Shown: positions 50,050 to 61,182 of the stretch, piece by piece
Layout: every line of letters begins with the position of its first letter
Numbering within the stretch: position 1 is the first letter of the stretch
DNA from: Neocallimastix lanati (nom. inval.)
Taxonomy: Eukaryota; Neocallimastigomycota; Neocallimastigomycetes; Neocallimastigales; Neocallimastigaceae
DNA: 64,000 nucleotides
Assembly: GCA_016946835.1 (NCBI GenBank)
Contig: JACVTC010000111.1
Span: 567,518 to 631,517 of the forward strand
Direction: 5' to 3'
Position numbers and translations under genes: made by a program
Notes under the pieces: generated by a model
The model's input: the letters and a program-made list of their open reading frames with translations, nothing else
Told to the model about the DNA's origin: nothing
The model's database searches: none

Positions 50050-50639
50050 TAAAAAAACCAATTAATTATAATAAATAATTAAATAATAATTAATAATTAA
50101 TAAATAATAATAATTAATAAATAATAATAAATAATAATAATAATAAATAATAATAATAAATAATATATGAAATGTTGTTGAAATTAATTTGACAAAATAT
50201 TAATAATATAGGGTGGAAAAGTTATATTTTTTTTTTTTTTCTTTTTTTCTTTTTTTTTTTTTTTTTTTTAAAAAAAATAAAAAGCACCATAAGAAATATG
50301 CAAGAATACAATTTTAAATTTTATTAGATTTATTATTGCTATTTTACTAGCCTATTCACACTCTTATTTATATTTTTTATTATCATTTATTAATTTTATG
50401 AGATTTATGATTATTATTATTATTACTAATTGTTTTATTTTTCTTTTTTTCCTTTTTTTATATCTATAGTTATTTTCTTATTATTTTAAATAAAAATATA
50501 ATTACTTTATCAATTCTGGATATAAATAAATATTAATGATAATAAATAAAAAATATATAGTTTAAAATTTTTATTAATATTTTTTATATTTAAAAATAAA
50601 AAATTTTAAAATTTACATAATATTTAAAAAGTATGGTTC
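50050..50639. other. AT-rich spacer
   Basis: TAATAA simple repeats (50085-50165), a T-rich run (50228-50270) and otherwise featureless AT-rich DNA; no gene seen. Confidence 0.55.
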
Positions 50640-50740
50640 TTAGATTTTCATGAAGCTTTATTAACAGCAAATAGAACATCAAGTCAAGTACAAAGTTCAA
50701 AGTACATAAGGCTTCCTATGGCTTGTTTGTATTTTGTAAC
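50640..50740 (-). pseudogene. Ty1/copia reverse transcriptase fragment
   Basis: The minus strand from 50740 reads YKQAIGSLMYF, then DVLFAVNKAS, matching the conserved copia RT segment (Y+xAVGSLMYLxxxTRPDIxFAV). The conserved Arg before the D is TGA, and another TGA follows, so it is dead. Only about 33 codons remain. It belongs to the same superfamily as the relic at 39.8-40.9 kb, but to a domain that relic lacks. Confidence 0.7.
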
Positions 50741-50746
50741 ATTAAA

Positions 50747-51760
50747 ATATATTAAAATATACCTTTAAAATTAAATATTATTAAGTATTTTATTATTATT
50801 TTTTTTTTTAAAAAAGTATTATTTTATTATTTTATTATTTTATTATTTTATTATTTTATTATTTTATTATTTTATTATTTTATTATTTTATTATTTTAAT
50901 ATTTTAATATTTTATTATTTTATTATTTTATAATTTTATAATTTTATAATTTTATTATTTTTAACCAAAAATATTAAAATATATCTTTAAAATTAAATAT
51001 TATTAAGTATTTTATTATTATTTAAAAAAATATTAATTTATTAATTTATTATTTTATTATTTTATTATTGTATTATTTTAATATTTTAATATTTTAATAT
51101 TTTAATATTTTAATATTTTAATATTTTATTATTTTATAATTTTATAATTTTATATTTTATTATTTTTAACCAAAAATATTAAAATATATCTTTAAAATTA
51201 AATATTATTAAGTATTTTATTATTATTTAAAAAAAATATTAATTTATTATTATTTTAATATTTTAATATTTTAATATTTTAATATTTTAATATTTTAATA
51301 TTTTATAATTTTATTATTTTTAACCAAAATATTAAAATAAATATTAAATATTAATAAATATTTTATTATTATTTTTAATAAAAAAATATTAAAATATATC
51401 TTTAAAATTAAATATTATTTAGTATTTTATTGTTATTTTAACAAAAAGTATTAAATTAATAAAAAAAAATAATATTTAATTTTAAAAAATATACTTTAAT
51501 ACCTTTTCTAAGATTAAATATTATTTTTTTTTATTAATTTAACAAAAAACAATAAAATATATCTTTAAAATTAAATATTATTAAATATTATTCTAATAAA
51601 AAAATATTAAAATATATACTTGAATTAAATATTATTTTTATATTATTTCAACAAAAAAAAATATTAAAAGACAATTTTAAAATAATATTTATCTATTAAA
51701 AAAATATTAAAATATAATTTTAAAATAATATTTATCTATTAAATATAATTTAAATTATTC
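50747..51760. repeat. Minisatellite, unit about 205-222 bp, four to five decaying copies
   Basis: The anchor ATTAAAATATATCTTTAAAA recurs at 50751, 50973, 51178, 51388 and, degraded, 51551. It is followed each time by TTAAATATTATTAAGTATTT and then by TTTTATTATT or TTTTAATATT microsatellite of variable length. Copies degrade to the right. The array starts directly beside the copia RT fragment. Confidence 0.8.
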
Positions 51761-52919
51761 TTATATAAGAGATTTGTTAAAGTATAAAGATACATTCCGA
51801 AATGCAATACTCCCAAATAGATAATAATATATATGGCCTTTGATTTATAAATAATAAATAATATATATTATTTTTTTTTTCTATGAAAAGTAAAAATTTC
51901 AACTTTCATTACACTTTTTTTTATTCTTGGTTTTATTAATTTTCAACATTTTTTTCTTGGTTTAATTAAATACTAATTTGTCTATATTTTATTATATTTT
52001 ATTATATTTTATTATATTTTATTATATTTTATTATATTTTAGTATAAAAACTTTTATATATAACTTTTGTTATTTTTTTGTATAAAAAATTTTAGCTCCC
52101 TGCAATAACTTAAAAGTTTATAAAGTATATATTATATTTTTATTTTTATCCACATCACGATTTTATAATATTAAAATAATATTATAAATTAATATAAAAT
52201 TTTAATTATTTTTAAATTAAAAAATTTTTTAAATAAAAAACAGTAATATTAATTATTAAAATTTATCAATTTTAATATTTAATTTACACATTAAAATTCA
52301 TTTCTTGCTATTTTAATTTAAAAAATGTAAACCAAAGTTATAAGAATTCAGTAGAGTAATGATAATAAAAATAAATATTAAAATGCTTAACATAAAATAA
52401 TAAAATAGTTAAAAATTAAAAGATGTAATATATTTCATATAGATAGTGTAACATTAAAAAATAATATGAAATATTAAGTTTGTTTTATTTGTATACCAAA
52501 ATATTACATAAAATTTTGTTATATTATTATTTGTTAGAAAAATATATCATTAAAGAAATTTAAATAATAAAAAAAAAAAAGAAAGAAAACGGCTTATTTT
52601 TTTTAATATACATTATTTAATAATTAATAAGGTTATTTTTATCCAATAATTATATTAAATTGACCAATTCAACAAAATAATTAATTTAAATGAATATTTT
52701 ATCTTTAATAATAAATATATTAATATCATAACTTTTTAATAAAATTTTTATTATTATATATGAATAATTTTACAAATCAAAATAAGAACATATATAAAAA
52801 AATGAAACAAAATTTCAATCATAATTATTAATTTAGATTTAGATGAAATAAAGATTCAATAATATATAGCAACAATGCATATAATAATAAAGTATTTCAA
52901 TATTCATTAATAATTAAAA
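51761..52919. other. AT-rich intergenic DNA
   Basis: Contains a TATTTTATTA microsatellite (51985-52040). No gene is supported. A less AT-rich patch at 51775-51835 has no readable domain. Confidence 0.55.
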
Positions 52920-53024
52920 AAAAAAAGTATTTAAAGATTTAAAAATTTCCTCTTTTTTTTTTTTATCAATATAATTTTAATATTATATTTACTGTATTAT
53001 TAAAATAAAAAAAATTTTGTATTA

Positions 53025-53045
53025 AATATTCACTGGTTGAATATT
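53025..53045. promoter_or_regulatory. Conserved palindrome upstream of xylanase copy 1
   Basis: AATATTCA-N5-TGAATATT with spacer CTGGT, 67 bp before the ATG. The same motif stands at nearly the same distance before all four xylanase genes. Its symmetry suggests a dimeric regulator site, but it could simply be part of the duplicated DNA. Confidence 0.45.
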
Positions 53046-53112
53046 TATTGAATTTATTAATTATTGATTAATTATATATTTATTTGTAAATAAAAAAATT
53101 ATTTATTTTAAA

Positions 53113-54153
53113 ATGAAATTACAACAAATTATTCCTTTCGCTTTTACTTTAGCCGCTTCTTTAGTTTCTGCTCAAAGTTTCTGTTCAAGTGCTCAACACT
53201 CAGGAACAAGTGTTAAAGAAACTAGTAATAAGGTTGGTAACATTGGAGGTATTGGTTATGAATTATGGGCTGATGGTGGTAATAACAGTGCTACTTTCTA
53301 TTCTGATGGTTCTTTCACTTGTTCATTCCAAGGTTCTAAGGATTATTTATGTCGTACCGGTCTTTCATTCGATAGTACTAAACCACATTCTCAAATTGGA
53401 CATATGTATGCAGATTTTAAACTCATTAAGCAAAACATTTCTAATGTCGATTATTCTTATGTAGGTATTTATGGTTGGACTAGAAATCCACTTGTTGAAT
53501 TTTACATTGTTGATAATTGGCTTAGTCAATATCGTCCAGGAGATTGGGTTGGTAATAAAAAGCATGGAGATTATATGATTGATGGAGCTACTTACACAGT
53601 TTTTGAAAATGATCGTTTTGGACCATCTATTGATGGAGATACTAATTTCAAACAATATTTCAGTATTCGTCAACAAGCTCGTGATTGTGGTACTATTGAT
53701 ATTACAGCGCACTTTGAACAATGGGAAAAACTTGGAATGAGAATGGGTAATTTACATGAAGCTAAAGTATTAGGAGAAGCCGGTAGTAATGGAGCAGGTA
53801 CTAGTGGTACAGCGGATTTCCCATATGCTAAAGTTTACATTGGACAAGGAAATGGAGGAGCAGGTAATGCAGCCGCCGCACCAGCACCAGCACCAGCTAC
53901 TAATAATAATGGTGGTAATAATGGTGGTAATAATGGAGATTGGAACAACTGGAACAATAATAACAACAACAATAATGGATGGAATAATAATAATAATAAT
54001 AATGGATGGAACAATTGGAATAATAACAACAATAACGGATGGAACAATTGGAATAATAATAACAATAATGGATGGAATAATTGGGGAAACAACAACAACA
54101 ATGGATGGAATAACTGGAATAACAATAACAATGGATGGCACAACTGGTACTAA
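53113..54153 (+). CDS. GH11 endo-1,4-beta-xylanase, copy 1 (346 aa, secreted)
   Basis: An N-terminal signal peptide (about residues 1-20, cleavage near SAQ) precedes a GH11 beta-jelly-roll of about 225 residues. YSYVGIYGWTRNPLVEFYIVD contains the nucleophile Glu129. GEAGSNGAGTSGTADF near the end of the domain contains the likely acid/base Glu222, in place of the usual VEGYQSSG. The enzyme would cut internal bonds of plant xylan outside the cell. An Ala/Pro linker (about 254-262) leads to an 80-residue tail of repeated GWNNWNNNN units instead of the dockerin or CBM common in anaerobic-fungal enzymes. Single exon. It differs from copies 3 and 4 only at Thr12 (Ser there) in the protein. Its 3' end faces copy 2. 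Family call firm; tail function unknown. Confidence 0.95.
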   Translation: MKLQQIIPFAFTLAASLVSAQSFCSSAQHSGTSVKETSNKVGNIGGIGYELWADGGNNSATFYSDGSFTCSFQGSKDYLCRTGLSFDSTKPHSQIGHMYADFKLIKQNISNVDYSYVGIYGWTRNPLVEFYIVDNWLSQYRPGDWVGNKKHGDYMIDGATYTVFENDRFGPSIDGDTNFKQYFSIRQQARDCGTIDITAHFEQWEKLGMRMGNLHEAKVLGEAGSNGAGTSGTADFPYAKVYIGQGNGGAGNAAAAPAPAPATNNNGGNNGGNNGDWNNWNNNNNNNNGWNNNNNNNGWNNWNNNNNNGWNNWNNNNNNGWNNWGNNNNNGWNNWNNNNNGWHNWY

Positions 54154-54683
54154 GAACATTAAAAAAAGTTCTTAATTAAATTCAATCATTTTTCTTATTT
54201 AAAATTTTTTAAAATGAATATTATCATTTAGTAGATACATAAACATAAATAAAAACTGAATAATTTATAAATTGTTTAAATAATAAAATGTTTTATAAAA
54301 TATATGTAATATATATATGAATTAAAAAAATATAAATTAAAAATATTAATTATATTTAAATATTTAAAAATTAATAAATAAAGATATGTATTATTTGTAA
54401 TAAAAATCACATATTTGAAGTTAATAACTACTGTTTAATTTCTACTGTAATAAAAATTATTTATTAAACACTTATATATATTATTTTATAAATCTATAAT
54501 TTTTTTATATTTTATTAATTATTCTAAACTTAAATTTTTGTTATAAAAAAATATAAATAATTATCGGATGTTTAAATTTTTATTACCATTACATAAATTT
54601 TATTTTAAAAGATTTTTTTTTTAAAAAAATTATCGAAAAAGCTTTTAACATTTAATAGTTAAATATTTTTATATAATTATTTA

Positions 54684-54779
54684 TATTTTTCAGGTATTTA
54701 AATTTCAATTACAAAGTTTTATTTCATTATTTTTATTAAATTTAAATAATTATATATTTCAAAATAATGTTAATAAAAT
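54684..54779 (+). repeat. 96-bp segment inverted relative to 60489-60584
   Basis: The reverse complement of this segment matches 60489-60584 almost exactly, while DNA on both sides is collinear. It is bounded by the short inverted repeat AATTATTTA (54675-54683) and TAAATAATT (54780-54788). Confidence 0.88.
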
Positions 54780-55290
54780 TAAATAATTAATTAAAATAGA
54801 AATTATAAAAAACTGATTTTTTATAATAATTTATAATATTCAATAACAATTATTTATTTAAAAATTTATTAAAATTTGTGGTATTACTTTTTTTTTAAAA
54901 TATTTATATTTTAAAAAACATTTCTTCTCTTCAATATTAATTCATTTATAGCTCTCTTTTAAAGTTTTGTTTATAAATTATTTTTGAATCTTAAATTATT
55001 ATATAAATTTTGTTATTTAAAAAATTAAGAAAGATAAGAATAAAAATATATTAAAATAATATAAAATAAAATCTATTTTAATTTATAATTGTTCCATTTA
55101 GTATTAATTAGAAATATAATAACTTATTTTATTGATTTTTTATATTAAAAAAGAAATAATAATAATATTCAACATTTAGTACAGAATATATTTATTAAAA
55201 TATATAAGAATATTATAAAATTATTAAAATGGCAAAATAAGCAATTTCATTAAATAATATAAATAAAATTTTAGTGATTTTTTATTTTAA

Positions 55291-55468
55291 AATAATAATA
55301 ATAATAATAATAATAATTATAATAATAATTATAATAATAATTATAATAATAATTATAATAATAATTATAATAATAATTATAATAATAATTATAATAATAA
55401 TTATAATAATAATTATAATAATAATTATAATAATAATTATAATAATAATTATAATAATAATAATAATA
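55291..55468. repeat. AATAATAATTAT microsatellite, long allele
   Basis: About 178 bp of TAA runs and 12-bp AATAATAATTAT units. The paralogous site at 61096-61182 has only about 87 bp, so the array changed length after the duplication. Confidence 0.9.
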
Positions 55469-55787
55469 CTCAACATTTAATACAGAATATATTTATTAAA
55501 TTATATATATACTATAAAATTATTAAATTGGCAAAATAAGCAATTTCATTACATAAAATAAATAAAATTTTTAATTAATAATATTTTTTAAATATTTATT
55601 AATATAATAATTTACATTATTTTTTATTAATTGTTAATTATAATACATATATTCTATAAAACATTTTATTAATTAAAAATTCAAAAATTACACAGTTTTT
55701 GTTTATTTTTAAATATATAATTCATTTTAATAAATATCACAAATAAAGAAAAATGTTTGAATTAATTATGAACTTTTTTTAATGTTC

Positions 55788-56804
55788 TTAGTACCAGTTG
55801 TGCCATCCATTGTTATTGTTATTCCAGTTATTCCATCCATTGTTGTTGTTGTTTCCCCAATTATTCCAATTGTTCCATCCGTTATTGTTGTTATTATTCC
55901 AATTGTTCCATCCATTATTATTATTATTATTATTCCATCCATTATTGTTGTTGTTATTATTGTTCCAGTTGTTCCAATCTCCATTATTACCACCATTATT
56001 ACCACCATTATTATTAGTAGCTGGTGCTGGTGCTGGTGCGGCGGCTGCATTACCTGCTCCTCCATTTCCTTGTCCAATGTAAACTTTAGCATATGGGAAA
56101 TCCGCTGTACCACTAGTACCTGCTCCATTACTACCGGCTTCTCCTAATACTTTAGCTTCATGTAAATTACCCATTCTCATTCCAAGTTTTTCCCATTGTT
56201 CAAAGTGCGCTGTAATATCAATAGTACCACAATCACGAGCTTGTTGACGAATACTGAAATATTGTTTGAAATTAGTATCTCCATCAATAGATGGTCCAAA
56301 ACGATCATTTTCAAAAACTGTGTAAGTAGCTCCATCAATCATATAATCTCCATGCTTTTTATTACCAACCCAATCTCCTGGACGATATTGACTAAGCCAA
56401 TTATCAACAATGTAAAATTCAACAAGTGGATTTCTAGTCCAACCATAAATACCTACATAAGAATAATCGACATTAGAAATGTTTTGCTTAATGAGTTTAA
56501 AATCTGCATACATATGTCCAATTTGAGAATGTGGTTTAGTACTATCGAATGAAAGACCGGTACGACATAAATAATCCTTAGAACCTTGGAATGAACAAGT
56601 GAAAGAACCATCAGAATAGAAAGTAGCACTGTTATTACCACCATCAGCCCATAATTCATAACCAATACCTCCAATGTTACCAACCTTATTACTAGTTTCT
56701 TTAACACTTGTTCCTGAGTGTTGAGCACTTGAACAGAAACTTTGAGCAGAAACCAAAGAAGCGACTAAAGAAAAAGCGAAAGGAATAATTTGTTGTAATT
56801 TCAT
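55788..56804 (-). CDS. GH11 endo-1,4-beta-xylanase, copy 2 (338 aa, secreted)
   Basis: Same architecture as copy 1: signal peptide, GH11 domain with the nucleophile in NPLVEFYIVDNW and the acid/base in GEAGSNG, Ala/Pro linker, Asn/Trp/Gly tail. The tail is eight residues shorter (one repeat of the NNNNNNGW type lost, near 55860-55880), consistent with slippage. Signal peptide differs (Ser12, Val14). The catalytic domain protein is otherwise identical to copy 1. It is convergent with copy 1 and back to back with copy 3, so its promoter lies in the 56.8-58.9 kb spacer. Confidence 0.95.
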   Translation of the reverse strand: MKLQQIIPFAFSLVASLVSAQSFCSSAQHSGTSVKETSNKVGNIGGIGYELWADGGNNSATFYSDGSFTCSFQGSKDYLCRTGLSFDSTKPHSQIGHMYADFKLIKQNISNVDYSYVGIYGWTRNPLVEFYIVDNWLSQYRPGDWVGNKKHGDYMIDGATYTVFENDRFGPSIDGDTNFKQYFSIRQQARDCGTIDITAHFEQWEKLGMRMGNLHEAKVLGEAGSNGAGTSGTADFPYAKVYIGQGNGGAGNAAAAPAPAPATNNNGGNNGGNNGDWNNWNNNNNNNNGWNNNNNNNGWNNWNNNNNNGWNNWNNWGNNNNNGWNNWNNNNNGWHNWY

Positions 56805-56871
56805 TTTAAAATAAATAATTTTTTTATTTACAAATAAATATATAATTAATCAATAATTAATAAATTCAATA

Positions 56872-56892
56872 AATATTCAACCAGTGAATATT
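56872..56892. promoter_or_regulatory. Conserved palindrome upstream of xylanase copy 2
   Basis: Same AATATTCA-N5-TGAATATT element as before copy 1, 67 bp before the ATG at 56804 on the minus strand. Confidence 0.45.
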
Positions 56893-57319
56893 AAATATAT
56901 AATTTTTATTATTTTAATAATACAATAAATATAATATTAAATTAAATTATATTTTTAAATTAGGAAAAAAGAAGAGAATTTCTAATCTTTAAATATTTTT
57001 TTCGTATTAATCATAAAAAATATTAAGATATTATATTACTTAATATTTTTAATTTTTATGAATACTATTATCATTTTTTTTATTTGTTTCTCTTTTAATA
57101 TTACATTTTAAATTGTGCCACATTTTCATATAGTAATTATAACAATAATATGAATTATTCAATAATTTTTAAAAATTTTTTTTAAATAAATTTGGTCAAT
57201 TTAATATAATTTTTGGATAAAAACTAACCTTATTTTTATAAAATTTTATATTAAAATATTTTGCCGTTATGAATGTAGTTTTAATTTTATATAAAATTTT
57301 AATATATAATGATTAATAA

Positions 57320-57391
<72 letters not shown>

Positions 57392-58831
57392 TTATATTTA
57401 AAATGTATAAGAAAAGAAAAAAAAAATGACAGATTTATTTAGATACATTAATAGGTTATTGAATATCATATAAATCTCGGCAAAACATTAAAAACAAATA
57501 ATTTCATTGGTTTTAGAAATATGTAAAAAAAAATAATGCTAGTTTTTCAGTAATATCATAGTCTCAATATATATGATTATGATTATTAAAGTCACTATAA
57601 ATACTCGTTTTCAATTAATTTATAATACAAGTTTATAAATATTTAAAAAAGAAATAATTCTTTAAAATCTCAATTTTTTTATTATTTATTAATTTCTTTA
57701 CTTATATTTTAGTTAACTAATAACACATTTAATTTAAATTGTTTTTATATACATTTTTGTATAATTCTTTTTCTCTTTCACATTTATGATATTTAATTGT
57801 ATAAATTATTAAATATTATTCTTTGTTTATTTAATAATAAAAAATGAAAGTAAATTTTAATTTAAAGTATGAAATTAAAATTAACTATTATACCATTAAT
57901 ATTATTTAAATAAAACAAAATTTTCAGTAATTTTTCTTTAATTTTATTATGATAAATTGATAAATACTCTTGTATATAATTATTTAAATTTTGTTTTAAA
58001 AAAAAAAATTAATAGTATCATTTTTAAAAAGAAATATATAATAAAATCTTAAAATTTAAAAAATTTCTTTGCTGAGTTATATTTTTTTAAAAGGAATTTT
58101 ACATTTAATACTATTATATATTTTCTATTTAATGAATTTCCATAATAATTTTAATATTTAATGCATATTAAGGTGATTTTCATTTCTTTATTATCAACAC
58201 ATCAAAATGTATTTAGTTAATTTTTTTCTTTTTTTAACTATTTCTTAAAAATTATTATTAATAATATTTAATTTTTAATTTTTTTTTTTTTAAAAAAATA
58301 AATTTTTAATATAAAAATAAATAATAATTTTTATAAATATAATTACATAAATTTTAATTACTATGTAATTTAATAAATATATAACAACATAAAAAAAAAA
58401 GTTTTTTTTTGTTATAATTAATTTAATAATCAATAAATTAATTTTTAATCCAATAATTTTTAAGTTTCCCAAATTAATTTATTTAAAAAATTTGATTTTA
58501 ATATAAATATATTAAAGTTTCATTTTTTTTTATTATTGTAATAAATATAAAAGATAGTAAAGAAAAAAGCATATATATAAAAATGAAACAAAATCATAAC
58601 CATAATTAATATATTAAAAGTTTTAAGTCTTATTATTTAATATATCTAAAATAATTTAATAAAAATATATTTAATAATATCCATAAATAAATACCACGAT
58701 GTTTTCTTTATTTATATTAAGAAAAAAAATGAAATATTTAAAGATTTGAAATTTCCTTTTTTTTTTTTTTTATCAATATAAATTTAATATTATATTTATT
58801 GTATTATTAAAATAAAAAAAATTTTGTATTA
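56893..58831. other. Divergent spacer between xylanase copies 2 and 3
   Basis: Joins the two duplicated units and holds promoters of both divergent genes. No gene is seen; the 60-codon frame at 58290-58472 is AT-driven. A (TTA)n microsatellite occupies 57321-57391. A poly-T tract just before ATCAATATAA (58757-58780) is shared with the upstream flank of copy 1. Confidence 0.65.
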
Positions 58832-58851
58832 AATATTCACTGGTTGAATAT
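58832..58851. promoter_or_regulatory. Conserved palindrome upstream of xylanase copy 3
   Basis: AATATTCA-N5-TGAATAT, 67 bp before the ATG at 58919; one outer base pair of the palindrome is lost compared with copies 1 and 2. Confidence 0.45.
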
Positions 58852-58918
58852 ATATTGAATTTATTAATTATTGATTAATTAAATATTTCTTTGTAAATAA
58901 AAAAATTATTTATTTAAA

Positions 58919-59959
58919 ATGAAATTACAACAAATTATTCCTTTCGCTTTTTCTTTAGCCGCTTCTTTAGTTTCTGCTCAAAGTTTCTGTTCAAGTGCTC
59001 AACACTCAGGAACAAGTGTTAAAGAAACTAGTAATAAGGTTGGTAACATTGGAGGTATTGGTTATGAATTATGGGCTGATGGTGGTAATAACAGTGCTAC
59101 TTTCTATTCTGATGGTTCTTTCACTTGTTCATTCCAAGGTTCTAAGGATTATTTATGTCGTACCGGTCTTTCATTCGATAGTACTAAACCACATTCTCAA
59201 ATTGGACATATGTATGCAGATTTTAAACTCATTAAACAAAACATTTCCAATGTCGATTATTCTTATGTAGGTATTTATGGTTGGACTAGAAATCCACTTG
59301 TTGAATTTTACATTGTTGATAATTGGCTTAGTCAATATCGTCCAGGAGATTGGGTTGGTAATAAAAAGCATGGAGATTATATGATTGATGGAGCTACTTA
59401 CACAGTTTTTGAAAATGATCGTTTTGGACCATCTATTGATGGAGATACTAATTTCAAACAATACTTCAGTATTCGTCAACAAGCTCGTGATTGTGGTACT
59501 ATTGATATTACAGCGCACTTTGAACAATGGGAAAAACTTGGAATGAGAATGGGTAATTTACATGAAGCTAAAGTATTAGGAGAAGCCGGTAGTAATGGAG
59601 CAGGTACTAGTGGTACAGCGGATTTCCCATATGCTAAAGTTTACATTGGACAAGGAAATGGAGGAGCAGGTAATGCAGCCGCCGCACCAGCACCAGCACC
59701 AGCTACTAATAATAATGGTGGTAATAATGGTGGTAATAATGGAGATTGGAACAACTGGAACAATAATAACAACAACAATAATGGATGGAATAATAATAAT
59801 AATAATAATGGATGGAACAATTGGAATAATAACAACAATAACGGATGGAACAATTGGAATAATAATAACAATAATGGATGGAATAATTGGGGAAACAACA
59901 ACAACAATGGATGGAATAACTGGAATAACAATAACAATGGATGGCACAACTGGTACTAA
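58919..59959 (+). CDS. GH11 endo-1,4-beta-xylanase, copy 3 (346 aa, secreted)
   Basis: Protein identical to copy 1 except Ser12 in the signal peptide. Nucleophile Glu129 and putative acid/base Glu222 are kept, as is the full-length Asn/Trp/Gly tail. A few silent changes separate it from copy 1 (for example near 59240-59250), fewer than expected for an old duplicate, so it is either recent or homogenised by gene conversion. The 3' spacer matches that of copy 1, including the AAGAAC...GTTCTT palindrome at the stop. Confidence 0.95.
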   Translation: MKLQQIIPFAFSLAASLVSAQSFCSSAQHSGTSVKETSNKVGNIGGIGYELWADGGNNSATFYSDGSFTCSFQGSKDYLCRTGLSFDSTKPHSQIGHMYADFKLIKQNISNVDYSYVGIYGWTRNPLVEFYIVDNWLSQYRPGDWVGNKKHGDYMIDGATYTVFENDRFGPSIDGDTNFKQYFSIRQQARDCGTIDITAHFEQWEKLGMRMGNLHEAKVLGEAGSNGAGTSGTADFPYAKVYIGQGNGGAGNAAAAPAPAPATNNNGGNNGGNNGDWNNWNNNNNNNNGWNNNNNNNGWNNWNNNNNNGWNNWNNNNNNGWNNWGNNNNNGWNNWNNNNNGWHNWY

Positions 59960-60488
59960 GAACATTAAAAAAAGTTCTTAATTAAATTCAATCATTTTTC
60001 TTATTTAAAATTTTTTAAAATGAATATTATCATTTAGTAGATACATAAACATAAATAAAAACTGAATAATTTATAAATTGTTTAAATAATAAAATGTTTT
60101 ATAAAATATATGTAATATATATATGAATTAAAAAAATATAAATTAAAAATATTAATTGTATTTAAATATATAAAAATTAATAAATAAAGATATGTATTAT
60201 TTGTAATAAAAATCACATATTTGAAGTTAATAACTACTGTTTAATTTCTACTGTAATAAAAATTATTTATTAAACACTTATATATATTATTTTATAAATC
60301 TATAATTTTTTTATATTTTATTAATTATTCTAAACTTAAATTTTTGTTATAAAAAAATATAAATAATTATCGGATGTTTAAATTTTTATTACCATTACAT
60401 AAATTTTATTATAAAAGTTTTTTTTTAAAAAAAATTATCGAAAAAGCTTTTAACATTTAATAGTTAAATATTTTTATATAGTTATTTA

Positions 60489-60584
60489 ATTTTATTAACA
60501 TTATTTTGAAATATATAATTATTTAAATTTAATAAAAATAATGAAATAAAACTTTGTAATTGAAATTTAAATATCTGAAAAATA
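60489..60584 (-). repeat. 96-bp segment inverted relative to 54684-54779
   Basis: Flanked by GTTATTTA (60481-60488) and TAAATAATT (60585-60593), the same short inverted repeat as at the other site. The ancestral orientation cannot be told from two copies. Confidence 0.88.
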
Positions 60585-61095
60585 TAAATAATTAATTAAA
60601 ATAAAAATTATAAAAAACTGATTTTTTATAATAATTTATAATATTCAATAACAATTATTTATTTAAAAATTTATTAAAATTTGTGGTATTACTTTTTTTT
60701 TAAAATATTTATATTTTAAAAAACATTTCTTCTCTTCAATATTAATTCATTTATAGCTCTCTTTTAAAGTTTTGTATATAAATTATTTTTGAATCTTAAA
60801 TTATTATATAAATTTTGTTATTTAAAAAATTAAGAAAGATAAGAATAAAAATATATTAAAATAATATAAAATAAAATCTATTTTAATTTATAATTGTTCC
60901 ATTTAGTATTAATTAGAAATATAATAACTTATTTTATTGATTTTTTATATTAAAAAAGAAATAATAATAATATTCAACATTTAGTACAGAATATATTTAT
61001 TAAAATATATAAGAATATTATAAAATTATTAAAATGGCAAAATAAGCAATTTCATTAAATAATAAAAATAAAATTTTAGTGATTTTTTATTTTAA

Positions 61096-61182
61096 AATAA
61101 TAATAATAATAATAATAATAATTATTATAATAATAATTATAATAATAATTATAATAATAATTATAATAATAATAATAATAAT
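61096..61182. repeat. AATAATAATTAT microsatellite, short allele
   Basis: About 87 bp, half the length of its paralogue at 55291-55468. Confidence 0.88.

Larger units (their letters stand above)
54154..55787. other. Spacer between convergent xylanase genes 1 and 2
   Basis: No gene. Begins with a short AAGAAC...GTTCTT palindrome around the stop of copy 1. Collinear with 59960-61501 except for the inversion at 54684-54779 and the microsatellite length. Two ~60-bp related blocks (ACTCAACATTTA/TTCAACATTTAG ... GGCAAAATAAGCAATTTCATTA) flank the microsatellite, at 55168-55252 and 55469-55550. Confidence 0.75.
52920..57000. repeat. First copy of a duplicated unit holding a convergent xylanase pair
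   Basis: Promoter, gene, spacer, gene and promoter recur in the same order and orientation at 58730-62724; the two plus-strand ATGs are 5806 bp apart. Within the unit the two genes and about 60 bp of 3' and 150 bp of 5' flank are inverted copies of each other. Spacers differ mainly by microsatellite length and a 96-bp inversion. Confidence 0.9.

Noticed and set aside
39801-50740. TGA used as a sense codon (Trp/Arg positions in copia relics)
   Set aside because: Intact genes here use TGG for Trp, and the relics carry frameshifts and other stops, so these are ordinary decay mutations.
53365-53721. 118-codon antisense frame inside each xylanase gene, conserved in all four copies
   Set aside because: It follows from the near-identity of the genes; no start context or domain, and the sense strand fully explains the sequence.
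53770-54159. Ile/Val-, Leu- and Thr/Gly-rich alternative frames over the xylanase tails
   Set aside because: Shadows of the Asn/Trp/Gly repeat coding sequence read in other frames.
54150-54173. AAGAAC...GTTCTT hairpin at the xylanase stop codon as a terminator
   Set aside because: Present after copies 1 and 3 but broken after copies 2 and 4; fungal Pol II genes do not end at such hairpins.
55274-55480. Poly-isoleucine frames on both strands
   Set aside because: Pure translation of the AATAATAATTAT microsatellite.
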